A DNA stretch of 64,000 nucleotides from an uncultured Lachnospiraceae bacterium. GTDB lineage: Bacteria > Bacillota > Clostridia > Lachnospirales > Lachnospiraceae. The position numbers and the translations under genes are program-made. The stretch spans positions 57,196-121,195 of the forward strand of contig CAKRPS010000001.1 of assembly GCA_934385475.1 (NCBI GenBank), written 5' to 3'. Below, piece after piece: positions 1-8,672 of the stretch. Each line of letters starts with the position of its first letter. The first letter of the stretch is position 1. The notes beneath the pieces are model-generated. The model did not search any database. It worked only from the letters and a program-made list of their open reading frames with translations, and was not told where the DNA came from.

Positions 1-363
1 CGTGGAATCTGCCTGTCCGTTGTAGGTATAGTCTGCATAGTCAAAGGTTACTCCAAGTTCTGCTCCCTTAGCGTCCAGTTCAGCCTCAATTGCACTCTCG
101 ATCTGATTAAGGGACGCGTCATCAACATACTGTACGATACCAACCTTATATGTGGCACCATCCTGCGTAGCACTCTCTGCTTCCGCATCGGCATCCTCAG
201 TATTCTCTGCCTGGGTATCTGCCTCCTGCGCTGTATCCTCCGCAGCCTCTGTCTCCTGCTGTGTATCCGCACTTCCTGCGGTCTCCTGTGTTGTTCCACA
301 TCCAGCCAGCATAGCTGCTCCAAAAACTGCTGTCATAAATACTGCTGCTACTTTCTTTTTCAT
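1..363 (-). CDS. ABC transporter substrate-binding lipoprotein, TrpX-like (partial, C-terminus outside window)
   Basis: Only the first 121 codons lie in the window; the gene runs off the left edge. The start ATG follows a GGAGGAAAAAATT ribosome site. A signal peptide ends in the lipobox LAGC (residues about 19-22). A Glu/Ala/Asp-rich linker follows, then YKVGIVQYVDDASLNQIE, which resembles the start of the ABC_sub_bind (PF04392) family of periplasmic-type binding proteins. That family includes tryptophan/tyrosine-linked transporters found behind T-boxes. The leader carries a T-box with a UGG specifier, so tryptophan or a precursor is the inferred ligand. The expected permease and ATPase would be to the left, outside the window. 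The lipoprotein call is firm; substrate assignment rests on the T-box. Confidence 0.85.
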   Translation of the reverse strand, partial: MKKKVAAVFMTAVFGAAMLAGCGTTQETAGSADTQQETEAAEDTAQEADTQAENTEDADAEAESATQDGATYKVGIVQYVDDASLNQIESAIEAELDAKGAELGVTFDYADYTYNGQADST

Positions 364-450
364 AATTTTTTCCTCCTCTTTCTGTTGTGCTGTTTTGCAC
401 AAGAAAAGAATCCTTGCAAGTGAATACACGATAACATTTTCCTGTTACAC

Positions 451-744
451 AAAAAACCGTCCCAAGCAAATGCTTGAGACGGTAATAAACTGAATTATTA
501 TCGCGGTACCACTCAACTTGACTCTGCATCAGATGCAGATATCCGCTTTCTCATATACAAATCTATATATGCCGCCTGGATAACGGGTGCGGTTCCCGCT
601 GATGCCTACTATTCTGTATGAATTTCGGATCAGCCTCGAAAGTCCATTCAAAACAGCTGCTGTGCCGCTTCCCACCATTCGCGGCTCTCTGAACCAGTCT
701 CCCTGTTCCTACTACTCTTTCTCAACGGTTTCTTCTCTTAAGCT
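451..744 (-). promoter_or_regulatory. T-box riboswitch, tryptophan (UGG) specifier, with terminator
   Basis: Reading the minus strand, the conserved T-box TGAGTGGTACCGCG lies at 502-515 and is followed by a strong terminator stem at 451-483 (ACCGTC...GACGGT, then TTTTTT). On the 3' side of Stem I, GAATGGAC carries a TGG triplet at 644-646 in the usual specifier context (GAA before, purine after). Uncharged tRNA-Trp is therefore the inferred inducer. AGAGAGCC upstream fits the distal Stem I motifs. The T-box class is secure from the sequence. The Trp reading is an inference from specifier position. Confidence 0.92.
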
Positions 745-750
745 GTTTTT

Positions 751-779
751 ACTTTAGATCATATTTTCTGAAATGTCAA
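751..779 (-). promoter_or_regulatory. Sigma-A promoter of the T-box transcript
   Basis: On the minus strand TTGACA (774-779) and TAAAGT (751-756) are separated by exactly 17 bp. The predicted start near 744 is the 5' end of the T-box leader. Confidence 0.75.
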
Positions 780-801
780 GCATAATTTTGCATTAAATAA
801 T

Positions 802-830
802 TTGAATTAATCTGTCAAACAGTATACAAT
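802..830 (+). promoter_or_regulatory. Sigma-A promoter of the PHP-domain gene
   Basis: TTGAAT (802-807) and TACAAT (825-830) with a 17-bp spacer, about 60 bp before the PHP gene start. It diverges from the T-box promoter, so 364-897 is fully occupied by control sequence. Confidence 0.6.
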
Positions 831-897
831 ATAAGTATCAATAAGTAGCAATTCAACCTGAATATATCAGACAACTTGCTTAGAAATGGAGAATTTT

Positions 898-1737
898 ATG
901 AAATTTGATATGCACTGTCACACCAAAGAGGGGTCTCCCGACGGAAAGCTTCCTCTTCTGGAAAACATAGAAATTCTGAAAAGAAAAGGGTATCAGGGAA
1001 TGTTGATCACCGATCACAATTCCTACCGCGCTTACCGCTACTATCAGAAGCTGCGTCAAAAGCCGGACAACTTTGTTGTGCTGAAGGGAATTGAATATGA
1101 CACCATCGATGCCGGACACATCCTGATCATCATGCCTGACAATGTCAAGCTGCCCCTTCTGGAGCTTCGTGGTCTCCCGGTTCTTTTGCTGATCGAGATC
1201 GTCCATCATTATGGAGGAATTCTTGGCCCGGCTCATCCATGCGGCGAAAAATTTTTAAGTATCCGTAACACGTTGCGCGGCCAAAAGGGACATTTCATCT
1301 ACTCTAAGTTTGATTTCATTGAGGGCTATAACGCCTGCGAAGATGCCGACTCCAACAATCGTGCCATGACGCTCGCTGCCCATTATCATCTTCCCTGTTT
1401 CGGTGGAAGTGATTCTCACAAGGCAGACTGCGCCGGACTGGGCTACACCATCTTCCAGAATCAGATCCATACTGAAACAGACCTGATCAACTATGTCCGC
1501 TCCCACCGTCCAACCAGAGTCGGTGGCAGACATTATGAGCACACCACCAAAGCAAAGCTGGGACGAGCCAACAATATTCTTGTATATTCCTTCTGGGTAT
1601 ACAACAGGTTCCTTGCTCTTTTCAAACGCAAAGCAAGGAACCTGGAACTGGTTGAAAACAATATTATAGACTCACTTCGTAAATCACAGAAAAAGAAACA
1701 GACTAAGCGTCATTATATTACTCTGACCGACGACTGA
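898..1737 (+). CDS. PHP-domain metal-dependent phosphoesterase
   Basis: 279 residues. The start at 898 is chosen because TGGAGA sits seven bases upstream; an ATG at 886 lies inside that site. PHP metal-binding motifs are visible: HCH at residues 6-8, ITDH near 37-40, GPAHP near 113 and GGSDSH near 167. The family contains phosphatases and phosphodiesterases, including nucleases and histidinol phosphatases, with a trinuclear metal site. The natural substrate cannot be told from sequence. It is monocistronic with its own promoter, and its 3' end overlaps the convergent PF06541 gene by 20 bp. Confidence 0.85.
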   Translation: MKFDMHCHTKEGSPDGKLPLLENIEILKRKGYQGMLITDHNSYRAYRYYQKLRQKPDNFVVLKGIEYDTIDAGHILIIMPDNVKLPLLELRGLPVLLLIEIVHHYGGILGPAHPCGEKFLSIRNTLRGQKGHFIYSKFDFIEGYNACEDADSNNRAMTLAAHYHLPCFGGSDSHKADCAGLGYTIFQNQIHTETDLINYVRSHRPTRVGGRHYEHTTKAKLGRANNILVYSFWVYNRFLALFKRKARNLELVENNIIDSLRKSQKKKQTKRHYITLTDD

Positions 1738-2629
1738 CTGCATTTTTCAATTCCTCAAAGGCATCCTTGAACTTTCTGGATGCCATTGAGGGGTTGTTAC
1801 GGATCATATCCCTCTTATAGAAATCCAACAGGTTCCTGTAATTTTTCCTTCCGTCCATATACAGATTGAATCTCGCGCGCAGATCTGCGATCTCCTCCTT
1901 GACTGCTTCACTGTACTCCATAGGCTTGCTCTGGATCGTCTCTTTGATACCGTTAAATTTCTGCTCCAGGCTGGAAGAAAGTTCTGCCATGCGAAGCTCC
2001 CTCTCCTGTTTCTTCTGCTCTTTTTCCTCATTGTTAAAGGCAATAATGATATCCAGACGGTGCTGCATACGCTCCATCTCTTCTCTCGCCCTTTCGATCT
2101 TGACAAGGATATCCCGCAGGTCCATGGCTGCCTTGAAGGAAAGCGTAAAGTCCACCACAATATAAATTGTCAGAATACAGGTCACCACAGTCAGCACGGT
2201 CCCCGGAATCGACAGGACAAAATGCTCTATCGGCTTATGGATCACCTTGGTCATCAGGATGGTAAGAAATCCCCACGCAAGCGAAGATCCCAGACAGATA
2301 TGTCCCTGAAAGTTAAACTTATTTTTGGAATAATCCCAGTAACGCACCTTAAAAAGTGCTTCCATTGTCACTCCCGTAACATATTCAAGTGCCGTTGCCC
2401 CGATCACTCCGGCGATATAGGTCAGCAGAACATTGTCCTGAAAAGGCATGGAAACCACCAGCATCATGATGCCGCCGCTTCCGTAAAGAGGCAGAAACGG
2501 GCCTCTCATAAATCCTCTGTTGACCAGCTTTCTTGACTTTATGGAAACATAGGTGGATTCAAAGCACCAGCCAAAAAAGCAGTAGAAATAAAAGAAAAAT
2601 AACCACTGTATAAATGTATAATGCAGCAT
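1718..2629 (-). CDS. PF06541 (putative ABC-transporter type IV, CmpB-like) membrane protein with coiled-coil tail
   Basis: 303 residues. The N-terminal ~165 residues contain about five hydrophobic segments and the family pattern FGWCFES...NRGFMRGPFLPLYG, typical of the PF06541 family of unknown function common in Clostridia. The C-terminal ~130 residues are charged and predicted coiled coil (KIERAREEMERMQHRLD and on), which suggests a cytoplasmic scaffold or oligomerisation domain. It is the last gene of the leftward cobW-cobW-ylmH group, 29 bp after ylmH. There is no ATPase next to it, so a transporter role is unproven. Confidence 0.75.
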   Translation of the reverse strand: MLHYTFIQWLFFFYFYCFFGWCFESTYVSIKSRKLVNRGFMRGPFLPLYGSGGIMMLVVSMPFQDNVLLTYIAGVIGATALEYVTGVTMEALFKVRYWDYSKNKFNFQGHICLGSSLAWGFLTILMTKVIHKPIEHFVLSIPGTVLTVVTCILTIYIVVDFTLSFKAAMDLRDILVKIERAREEMERMQHRLDIIIAFNNEEKEQKKQERELRMAELSSSLEQKFNGIKETIQSKPMEYSEAVKEEIADLRARFNLYMDGRKNYRNLLDFYKRDMIRNNPSMASRKFKDAFEELKNAVSRRSE

Positions 2630-2658
2630 AACCTTTCTCCCTCCTGCGGCAGCAACCG

Positions 2659-3423
2659 CTACCGGTATATTTTGGCAAGCACCCTCAGCTTTCCTTTACG
2701 TGTCTCACCTTGTTCCCCCTCATAGCAAAACCGGCCAAAGCCCCTTGCGGTGACCGTGTCGCCCTGCCTGAGGGAATAACTGTTGTTCTCTGTCATTCTT
2801 CCATTCACGAAAACTCTTCCTGCCCGGAAAAGCTCAAGACTTGTACTCCTTGGAATATTGTACAGTTTGGATATCACTCCATCAATCCTTGGCGAGGAGA
2901 CCGAAACCGAAACGTCCTCCATTTTGGGGCTGGCAAGCTCGTCTGGAACCTCCGTAATGTGACATTTCACATGTGTATGGCGCACCTGATCCAGATTGTC
3001 CACAATGTAGGGCGCGATCGACTCCACACAGAAGACATATGCCGCCTTCTCTTCAACCAGAATGTCTCCTACCATCTCACGCTCAATCCCAAGATTCATC
3101 ACAGCCCCGAGAAAATCCCGATGTGTCAGATTTTCCGCAAATTTAAGCAGTAACGGCTCAATCCTCAGACAGACAATGGGATATTCGGCTTCATACCCCA
3201 ATGCCTCCGCTGACCCGAAACGTATCATCTGCCGTTCGCACATTGGAGCACCGCCGTTCAGGTCACACCCCGCATACTCCAATTCTTTTCTGATCTCATA
3301 AAAGGCCTGCAGGGAAGACAGTCCCAGAAAATTGGTAAAGGTATAAATATTCTGGCTATAGGAACGTTCTGCCAGTTCTGAAAGCCGCCTTTTCCACTGT
3401 TGAATCTCCTTATCGTCCGCCAT
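2659..3423 (-). CDS. ylmH: YlmH-like S4-domain RNA-binding protein
   Basis: 254 residues, the usual YlmH length. The N-terminal two thirds match the YlmH fold; the last ~70 residues (SPRIDGVISKLYNIPRS... to ...LRQGDTVTARGFGRF) are an S4 RNA-binding domain. The family is associated with the division/cell-wall gene cluster in Bacillus and has been implicated in ribosome quality control alongside RqcP. Here it is not next to sepF/ylmG/divIVA, but downstream of two CobW GTPases. GAGGGAAAA precedes the ATG. The function is cytoplasmic, on 50S ribosomes by family knowledge. Confidence 0.88.
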   Translation of the reverse strand: MADDKEIQQWKRRLSELAERSYSQNIYTFTNFLGLSSLQAFYEIRKELEYAGCDLNGGAPMCERQMIRFGSAEALGYEAEYPIVCLRIEPLLLKFAENLTHRDFLGAVMNLGIEREMVGDILVEEKAAYVFCVESIAPYIVDNLDQVRHTHVKCHITEVPDELASPKMEDVSVSVSSPRIDGVISKLYNIPRSTSLELFRAGRVFVNGRMTENNSYSLRQGDTVTARGFGRFCYEGEQGETRKGKLRVLAKIYR

Positions 3424-3463
3424 TTTTCCCTCGCATTCTGTTTTTGCTCCAAAACATACTGCC

Positions 3464-4399
3464 CTATGAAAAGCTGATCACGGTTTCCTTGGGTGCCTTC
3501 GTCTGCTCTACGCTCTGCGCATGCAGAATCGGTCCCTCACCCTGATAATCCGCAAAATATTCCTTGCCCACCTTCGCCGTAACCTTAACCCACTGCTTAT
3601 CGGTCAGCTTATCGGCGCCCTCGTATTCACAGGCAAATCCAAGAAATGCCATATCTTCCGCACAGCAGGTCATCGCCATCCGTCCCGGCACAAAATATCC
3701 CTTTGGAAATTCCTTCGGCTTGAGAACCATCGCTGTAAACTGCACCGTCTTACCGATATAGCGCTCCAGATGGTCCAGTGAATCCAGATACCAGATTCCG
3801 TAACCCTCATTGTCCAGTTCAATGATCGGTGCTTTCAGATCATAAGGAAGATCGTCTTCCATGATCTCATTGATCTCTCCGTTGGAATCCTCAAATACAA
3901 TCTCCGCTTTGGGATTGATCGCCTTGATATTTCTCTTGTAGGTGCTTAAATCCTTCACTCCGTCACAACGGTTGAAGATGATCAGCTCCGACTTACGGAT
4001 CTGTTCTGCCAGAAGAGATTTCATATTCGTAAAATACATCGGAAATGTCGACGCGTCGATCGTGGTGATCTGCTGCTCGATCTTCCAGTGCCAGGGCAGC
4101 TTCATCTCCTTATAGTTCCACATCCCGTTATATTCGATAATAATCCTCTCCGGCTTGTGTTTCTTTTCCAGTTCCATCAGCTTCGTCGGATTAAATGCTT
4201 CTTCCTCTTCGATCAGTTCAAGCTCCGTATGGCTGCGCTTCAGCAGCTTCTCGTCATACTCGTTCTCTCCCTCCTCGCAAAGAATCAGCAAAGTCTTTCC
4301 CCGCACCTGAAAGTACGGCTGTCCGAGCGTATACGTTATAAATTCGGTCTTTCCACTCTCCAGAAAGCCATTGATCACATAGACAGGTTTCATCAGCAT
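3464..4399 (-). CDS. CobW/COG0523 GTPase fused to a DUF1980/YcgQ-like domain
   Basis: 311 residues from the ATG at 4399, chosen because GGAAGG lies eight bases upstream; a GTG two codons earlier is possible. The N-terminal half is a COG0523 P-loop GTPase: Walker A GFLESGKT (about residues 11-18) and an NRCD guanine-specificity motif near 150. The metal-binding GCxCC motif of most COG0523 members is absent. The C-terminal ~110 residues carry GRMAMTCCAEDMAFLGFAC, the signature of the DUF1980 (YcgQ/TIGR03943) family, known as the partner of the YcgR permease in Zur-regulated loci. The inference is a metal-trafficking factor with both functions in one chain. It sits 37 bp after the His-rich CobW gene, probably in one transcript. 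Confidence 0.8.
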   Translation of the reverse strand: MLMKPVYVINGFLESGKTEFITYTLGQPYFQVRGKTLLILCEEGENEYDEKLLKRSHTELELIEEEEAFNPTKLMELEKKHKPERIIIEYNGMWNYKEMKLPWHWKIEQQITTIDASTFPMYFTNMKSLLAEQIRKSELIIFNRCDGVKDLSTYKRNIKAINPKAEIVFEDSNGEINEIMEDDLPYDLKAPIIELDNEGYGIWYLDSLDHLERYIGKTVQFTAMVLKPKEFPKGYFVPGRMAMTCCAEDMAFLGFACEYEGADKLTDKQWVKVTAKVGKEYFADYQGEGPILHAQSVEQTKAPKETVISFS

Positions 4400-4435
4400 G
4401 TCCACATCCTTCCTATTCCTGTTCCTCTTTAAAGC

Positions 4436-5584
4436 TTATTTCCGGAACAGTTCTGCCAGCTTGTCCTCTTTTAATTTGGAGCCGATCACACAGAATTTGC
4501 CAGTTACATCCGGCTTTCCGCTTCTGACATTGCTCTCCTCAGGTACATAGTCAAAATAAATCCAGCCACCATCGGTAGAGGGAACCATTCCCTTGGCACG
4601 GAGAACAATACCGTACTCTTCTTCCTTATCAAGTTCAGAAAGAATATGCTCAATCTCTTCTTTGCTGTAGAGGGTTGGTGTCTCTAAGCCCCAGCTTGTA
4701 AATACCTCATCCGCATGGTGATGATGGTGATGTCCTTCGTGGTCATGGTCATGATCATGGCAGCCACAGGTACAATCCGGGCCATGGTCATGATGATGCT
4801 CATGCTCTTCATGGTCATGATCGTGATGATGCTCATGTTCCTCATGGTCATGGTCGTGGTGGTGCTCATGCTCTTCATGGTCATGGTCGTGATGATGCTC
4901 GTGTTCCTCATGGTCATGATCGTGGTGATGATGCTCATGTTCGTCATGCATCTCCATGACTTCCTTCATCAGTTCAGCCTCTAAGTCCTTCGCACCCTCG
5001 ATCGTCTCCAGAATATCTTTTCCATCCAGAGAATCCCACGGTGTTGTGATAATCGTTGCCTTCTCATTGTGCTCACGGATCATGGCTACACAGGCTGCCA
5101 GCTTCTCCTCACTCATCTTGTCAGTTCTGCTCAAAATGATCGTGCCTGCATGCTCGATCTGATTGACAAAGAACTCTCCAAAGTTCTTAATATACATCTT
5201 ACACTTACTGGCATCCACTACTGCCACTGCGCTGTTCAGTTCTACCCCACGGTCTGTCATGGCTCCCTGTACGGCTTTCATAACATCTGAAAGCTTACCG
5301 ACTCCGGAGGGCTCGATCAAAATTCTCTCCGGTGCATAGGTGTCCAACACCTCTTTGAGGGAAGTTCCAAAATCTCCTACCAGAGAACAGCAGATACAGC
5401 CTGAGTTCATCTCCTTGATCTCGATACCAGCCTCTTTCAGGAAACCGCCGTCCACGCCGATCTCTCCAAATTCATTCTCTATCAGCACCACTTTCGTGCC
5501 TGCCAAAGCCTCTTTTAACAGCTTTTTAATTAAAGTAGTTTTTCCGGCTCCAAGGAATCCGGATACGATGTCGATCTTCGTCAT
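4436..5584 (-). CDS. CobW/COG0523 GTPase with long His-rich metal-binding insert
   Basis: 382 residues. Walker A GFLGAGKT is at 9-16, ENEFGE is near 36-41, and the metal-binding GCICC is at 62-66. The guanine motif is SRTDK in place of NKxD. Between about residues 215 and 300 the chain is mostly His, Asp and Glu: four near-identical 11-residue units EEHEHHHDHDH, then a Cys pair (DCTCGCHDHDH) and a run of six His. A CobW C-terminal domain follows. COG0523 proteins insert or chaperone metals such as Zn, Co, Ni or Fe; the His block suggests storage or buffering. It is first in the leftward group. The exact metal cannot be read from sequence. Confidence 0.9.
   Translation of the reverse strand: MTKIDIVSGFLGAGKTTLIKKLLKEALAGTKVVLIENEFGEIGVDGGFLKEAGIEIKEMNSGCICCSLVGDFGTSLKEVLDTYAPERILIEPSGVGKLSDVMKAVQGAMTDRGVELNSAVAVVDASKCKMYIKNFGEFFVNQIEHAGTIILSRTDKMSEEKLAACVAMIREHNEKATIITTPWDSLDGKDILETIEGAKDLEAELMKEVMEMHDEHEHHHHDHDHEEHEHHHDHDHEEHEHHHDHDHEEHEHHHDHDHEEHEHHHDHGPDCTCGCHDHDHDHEGHHHHHHADEVFTSWGLETPTLYSKEEIEHILSELDKEEEYGIVLRAKGMVPSTDGGWIYFDYVPEESNVRSGKPDVTGKFCVIGSKLKEDKLAELFRK
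4790..4945 (-). repeat. 33-bp tandem repeat encoding the His-rich block
   Basis: Within the CobW gene a unit of about 33 bp (ATGAGCATCATCACGACCAT on the minus strand plus flanks) recurs about four times with only synonymous or single-base changes. Such arrays expand and contract easily, so repeat number may differ between strains. It produces long spurious open frames on both strands. Confidence 0.85.
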
Positions 5585-5665
5585 ATTAACACCTTACCTT
5601 TCTTTTCTCTGTTATGATCACAGAGTTTCCAACTATCATCGCATACCATATTATTTTCTTCTTTT

Positions 5666-5681
5666 TTGACAGTTCTGTCAA
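5666..5681. promoter_or_regulatory. Dyad TTGACAGTTCTGTCAA upstream of the CobW group
   Basis: A 7+2+7 inverted repeat about 80 bp before the His-rich CobW start. One arm supplies a TTGACA -35-like hexamer on the minus strand, although no good -10 sits at 17 bp. Position and symmetry fit an operator, possibly for a metal-responsive repressor. No canonical Zur box was recognised. Confidence 0.35.
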
Positions 5682-5714
5682 GGCTAGTCCTCCTTATGCT
5701 TATGCCCGGACAAT

Positions 5715-5756
5715 AAAAAAATCGTTCAGACCACTTCTGTATCCAAACGATTTTTT
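5715..5756 (-). terminator. Terminator of the kdgK-eda-GH115 transcript
   Basis: An 11-bp stem AAAAAATCGTT/AACGATTTTTT with an inner CAGA/TCTG helix lies 17 bp after the GH115 stop codon. The T-run is on both strands, so it may act in both directions. Confidence 0.75.
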
Positions 5757-5772
5757 ATTATTTCCTTTTCTG

Positions 5773-8670
5773 TCATCCCTGCCGAAACGTTTCCGGCACC
5801 TCAAGATAACACTTCATTGGTTCTTTTCCCTGCGGGAAAATTACTATCTTTTCCAGCACAAATCCCGGTTCCATCGCATATACGTGGAGAAGATTAGCGC
5901 CCTCTTTTCCCTGTATAATGTGTTCACACACACGTATATTGTCAAGCACGCCCCGCTCCCACTCTTCATTTCTGTCAGCTACCGCAAAGGATTCTTTGAT
6001 CGCATTTACCGTCTCAATTTCTCCCTCGTTTACAGAAACACCAAACAGAAGACGTTTGTTCACATCCGTTGGATTAGACGGTGTCAACAGGAAACGGACA
6101 ATACAGGTATCTTCCTTTGGTAAGACGAACCGATAGCTAAGTTCAGGTGCATTTTGGAGTGGATCAAAAAAGGCAGTAACCGGAAATGCTTTCATACCGG
6201 ACAGCGTTTTTCCATATTCCGGTATTTCTACAAAGGCGCCACCCTCTGAATCCGATTTTTCAAAATAGTGCGCCGCCTCCATTGAAATATACTCTCTGCC
6301 GCAGTAGTTACCATCCTCACTGCTGCCGCCGCACCACAAAAAGGTACCGGCCGGCTCCTTCTTCCTTTGTTCCGCCAGAAAAGCAGTCGAAAAAAGCACA
6401 ACCACTTCGGTATGGCAAAGTTCACTCTCGATGTGAAGTACTGCATCCTCCGATAACGCTTTGCCTGTTTCCTGTTTTCTGGTCAGCACCAGATACACCA
6501 CTCCCTCATTTGACGTTTTCTCTTCACGGATCGTCAGACGTTCATCTGTGCAGATTATGCGATACTCTGGAAGCATTCTTCCCACTGCCGAAAGCTCCAG
6601 ATATGCCTCCTGTCTGTCCGGTGACAGAAAATCATCCAAGTACAAGGTCTGTTTGGTCCAGTCACCACCTTGTGTATGCTGCTGCGTCCCCGGCACAGAT
6701 ACCACCATACGCAGTTTATTGGCCGGCTTAAACCGGTACAGGATCGGATATTGACATTCTTCCTCATTCCATTTTTGGAAGCCAATGTGCTCTGACATGC
6801 CCATTCCATAGAAATACCCGTTATCCAAGGTATGCAGTTTTCTTATCAGCATCTCATCATACTGTAGACAGTTTTCCACCATATCTGCAATTTCATTCGC
6901 CTGATTTCTCTGTTGCTGTGCATAAGCATGATTCAGACCAGTAAGAAGCTGCAGCTTCTGAACATTTAAATTTGCCATAACCGGATAATACAGCAGCCAG
7001 AACATGCTGCATTTTGCTGTTTCCTCACAATTTTCATAAATTGTCTCAGTCAGCTGCATCAGCTCCTGTACCTCAGTCAAGACCCGTTTTGTCTCCTCGT
7101 AGGCTAACGGTGCATAAACCCCCGCCCGCATGGCTTCCGGTCGTCTGTTATGTCCCAGCCTGGTATTGCCCTTAAGGATATGTACCACGTCCTGTTTCTG
7201 TTTGTCGTCCAGCCATGCTCTGAACTGTTTTTCCACAAAGCTCCTGGTATATTCATCCGGGCTGTTCAGGTTTGAGATGCCCCATTTTTCATAATCATAT
7301 GCCAGATCCAGGAAAAAGGATAACGGAAATTCATTGGTAAAAATATCTCCCACATTCACAATCCATAATTCCCGGATCCCAAATTCATATGCCTGCGTCA
7401 TCTGCTCCCATACCTTCGGAAGATAAGAGCTGTTCACCCATTCAAAAGAAACAGGCAGTCCATGATAATCAAAATGATAATACATGCCATAACCGCCACG
7501 ATGAGCTCTCATTTCCTCTGTGGGCAGGGTTCGAAGGTTTCCGAAATTATCATCGCACAGCATCAGGGTAACCCCTTCCAGTTCTTCACTGTCCTTAAGT
7601 CCCTGCGTTTGCGCATCTCCATAGAAGAACGGCTCCACTTCTTTGTATAACGCAAGCATTCTGGGTACCTTATCCAGATCTTCATTCACATGCTCTTTAA
7701 TCAGCCGGTTCTGGGTACGCAGCACATCTCTCAGCAGATTAATGTTATCCGCCAGCGTTGCCTGTTCTCCCATAATGGCAGAATCTGCTTCCCCACGCAT
7801 TCCGACCGTGATCACATTTTCAAATTTACCGCTCCGGATCAGTCCGTCTTTCCAGAACCGCGTGATTCCCTCTTCATTGGTCCGGAAATTCCATGCATCC
7901 CCATAGACAGAATCCTTTCCTCTCAGATAACGATACTCCTCTCCATGACGCAGACAGGGTTCATGATGGGACATTCCCATGATGACTCCCATTTCATCGG
8001 CAAGTACCGCACTGTCCAGTCCCGGTCCGTCAACGCTGAATCTGGAAGTCCACATAGCGGGCCACAGGTAATTTCCCTTCAAGCGTAGCAAAAGTTCAAA
8101 AACCTGTTCATACATAGCTGCCGTAAAGCCACCAAACCGGCGGTTACACCAGTTTCCAAAAGCAGGCCATTCATCATTGATAAAGAAACCGCGGTATTTC
8201 ACAGAAGGTTCCTTTGACACTCCCATATTTTCTTCTGTCAGTATGACTTCCTTCTGCCTCACAGGCTGCACCTTGCACCAGTATGCCAAAGGAGAGACTC
8301 CTATCAGCTCCGATAAATGAAACAAACCATAAATCGTTCCTCTTTTATCACTTCCGGCAATCAATAAAGCCTGCCTGTCCTTCTTAACCGGGTGCTCCAC
8401 TACCGATATGGAATACACTTCCCTTTTGCCTTCTATCGTCTGCCGGTTAAACATTCCTTTTTCTTCATACTGCTTCAGAAGTTCACTGTGTCCCAGTGTC
8501 CCGAACAAAACCGGAAACTCTGTCAACGCAGACAGGCTGGCACAACACTCCGGCTGCCCGGAAAATACGAGTGCAAAATCTTCGCAGACCCGGCGGGCAA
8601 TCTTAACAACGCCGGGTAAAGCCCCCTCTTCCATATAAAAACAATTCTTCTCCGATAATTGAAATTTCAT
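5773..8670 (-). CDS. GH115 xylan alpha-1,2-(4-O-methyl)glucuronidase
   Basis: 965 residues, normal for GH115. Characteristic stretches include KRGTIYGLFHLSELIGVSPL (about 120-140), YRGFFINDEWPAFGNW (about 160) and LKGNYLWPAMW, followed by the C-terminal GH115 domain after about residue 780. The family removes (methyl)glucuronic acid from internal and terminal xylose of xylan. There is no signal peptide, so it is inferred to act in the cytoplasm on imported oligosaccharides. The start at 8670 is preferred over the GTG at 8673 because AGGGGG lies five bases before it. It follows eda immediately, is last in the kdgK-eda operon, and is closed by the terminator at 5715-5756. Confidence 0.93.
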   Translation of the reverse strand: MKFQLSEKNCFYMEEGALPGVVKIARRVCEDFALVFSGQPECCASLSALTEFPVLFGTLGHSELLKQYEEKGMFNRQTIEGKREVYSISVVEHPVKKDRQALLIAGSDKRGTIYGLFHLSELIGVSPLAYWCKVQPVRQKEVILTEENMGVSKEPSVKYRGFFINDEWPAFGNWCNRRFGGFTAAMYEQVFELLLRLKGNYLWPAMWTSRFSVDGPGLDSAVLADEMGVIMGMSHHEPCLRHGEEYRYLRGKDSVYGDAWNFRTNEEGITRFWKDGLIRSGKFENVITVGMRGEADSAIMGEQATLADNINLLRDVLRTQNRLIKEHVNEDLDKVPRMLALYKEVEPFFYGDAQTQGLKDSEELEGVTLMLCDDNFGNLRTLPTEEMRAHRGGYGMYYHFDYHGLPVSFEWVNSSYLPKVWEQMTQAYEFGIRELWIVNVGDIFTNEFPLSFFLDLAYDYEKWGISNLNSPDEYTRSFVEKQFRAWLDDKQKQDVVHILKGNTRLGHNRRPEAMRAGVYAPLAYEETKRVLTEVQELMQLTETIYENCEETAKCSMFWLLYYPVMANLNVQKLQLLTGLNHAYAQQQRNQANEIADMVENCLQYDEMLIRKLHTLDNGYFYGMGMSEHIGFQKWNEEECQYPILYRFKPANKLRMVVSVPGTQQHTQGGDWTKQTLYLDDFLSPDRQEAYLELSAVGRMLPEYRIICTDERLTIREEKTSNEGVVYLVLTRKQETGKALSEDAVLHIESELCHTEVVVLFSTAFLAEQRKKEPAGTFLWCGGSSEDGNYCGREYISMEAAHYFEKSDSEGGAFVEIPEYGKTLSGMKAFPVTAFFDPLQNAPELSYRFVLPKEDTCIVRFLLTPSNPTDVNKRLLFGVSVNEGEIETVNAIKESFAVADRNEEWERGVLDNIRVCEHIIQGKEGANLLHVYAMEPGFVLEKIVIFPQGKEPMKCYLEVPETFRQG

Positions 8671-8672
8671 CA

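Noticed and set aside
4790..4945. Regular repeats considered as a CRISPR array
   Set aside because: Units are contiguous, in frame with the GTPase and have no unique spacers.
4684..4984. Open frames of 87-89 codons on both strands rich in Met/Ile/Thr
   Set aside because: They are shadows of the His-codon repeat in the CobW gene and have no ribosome sites.
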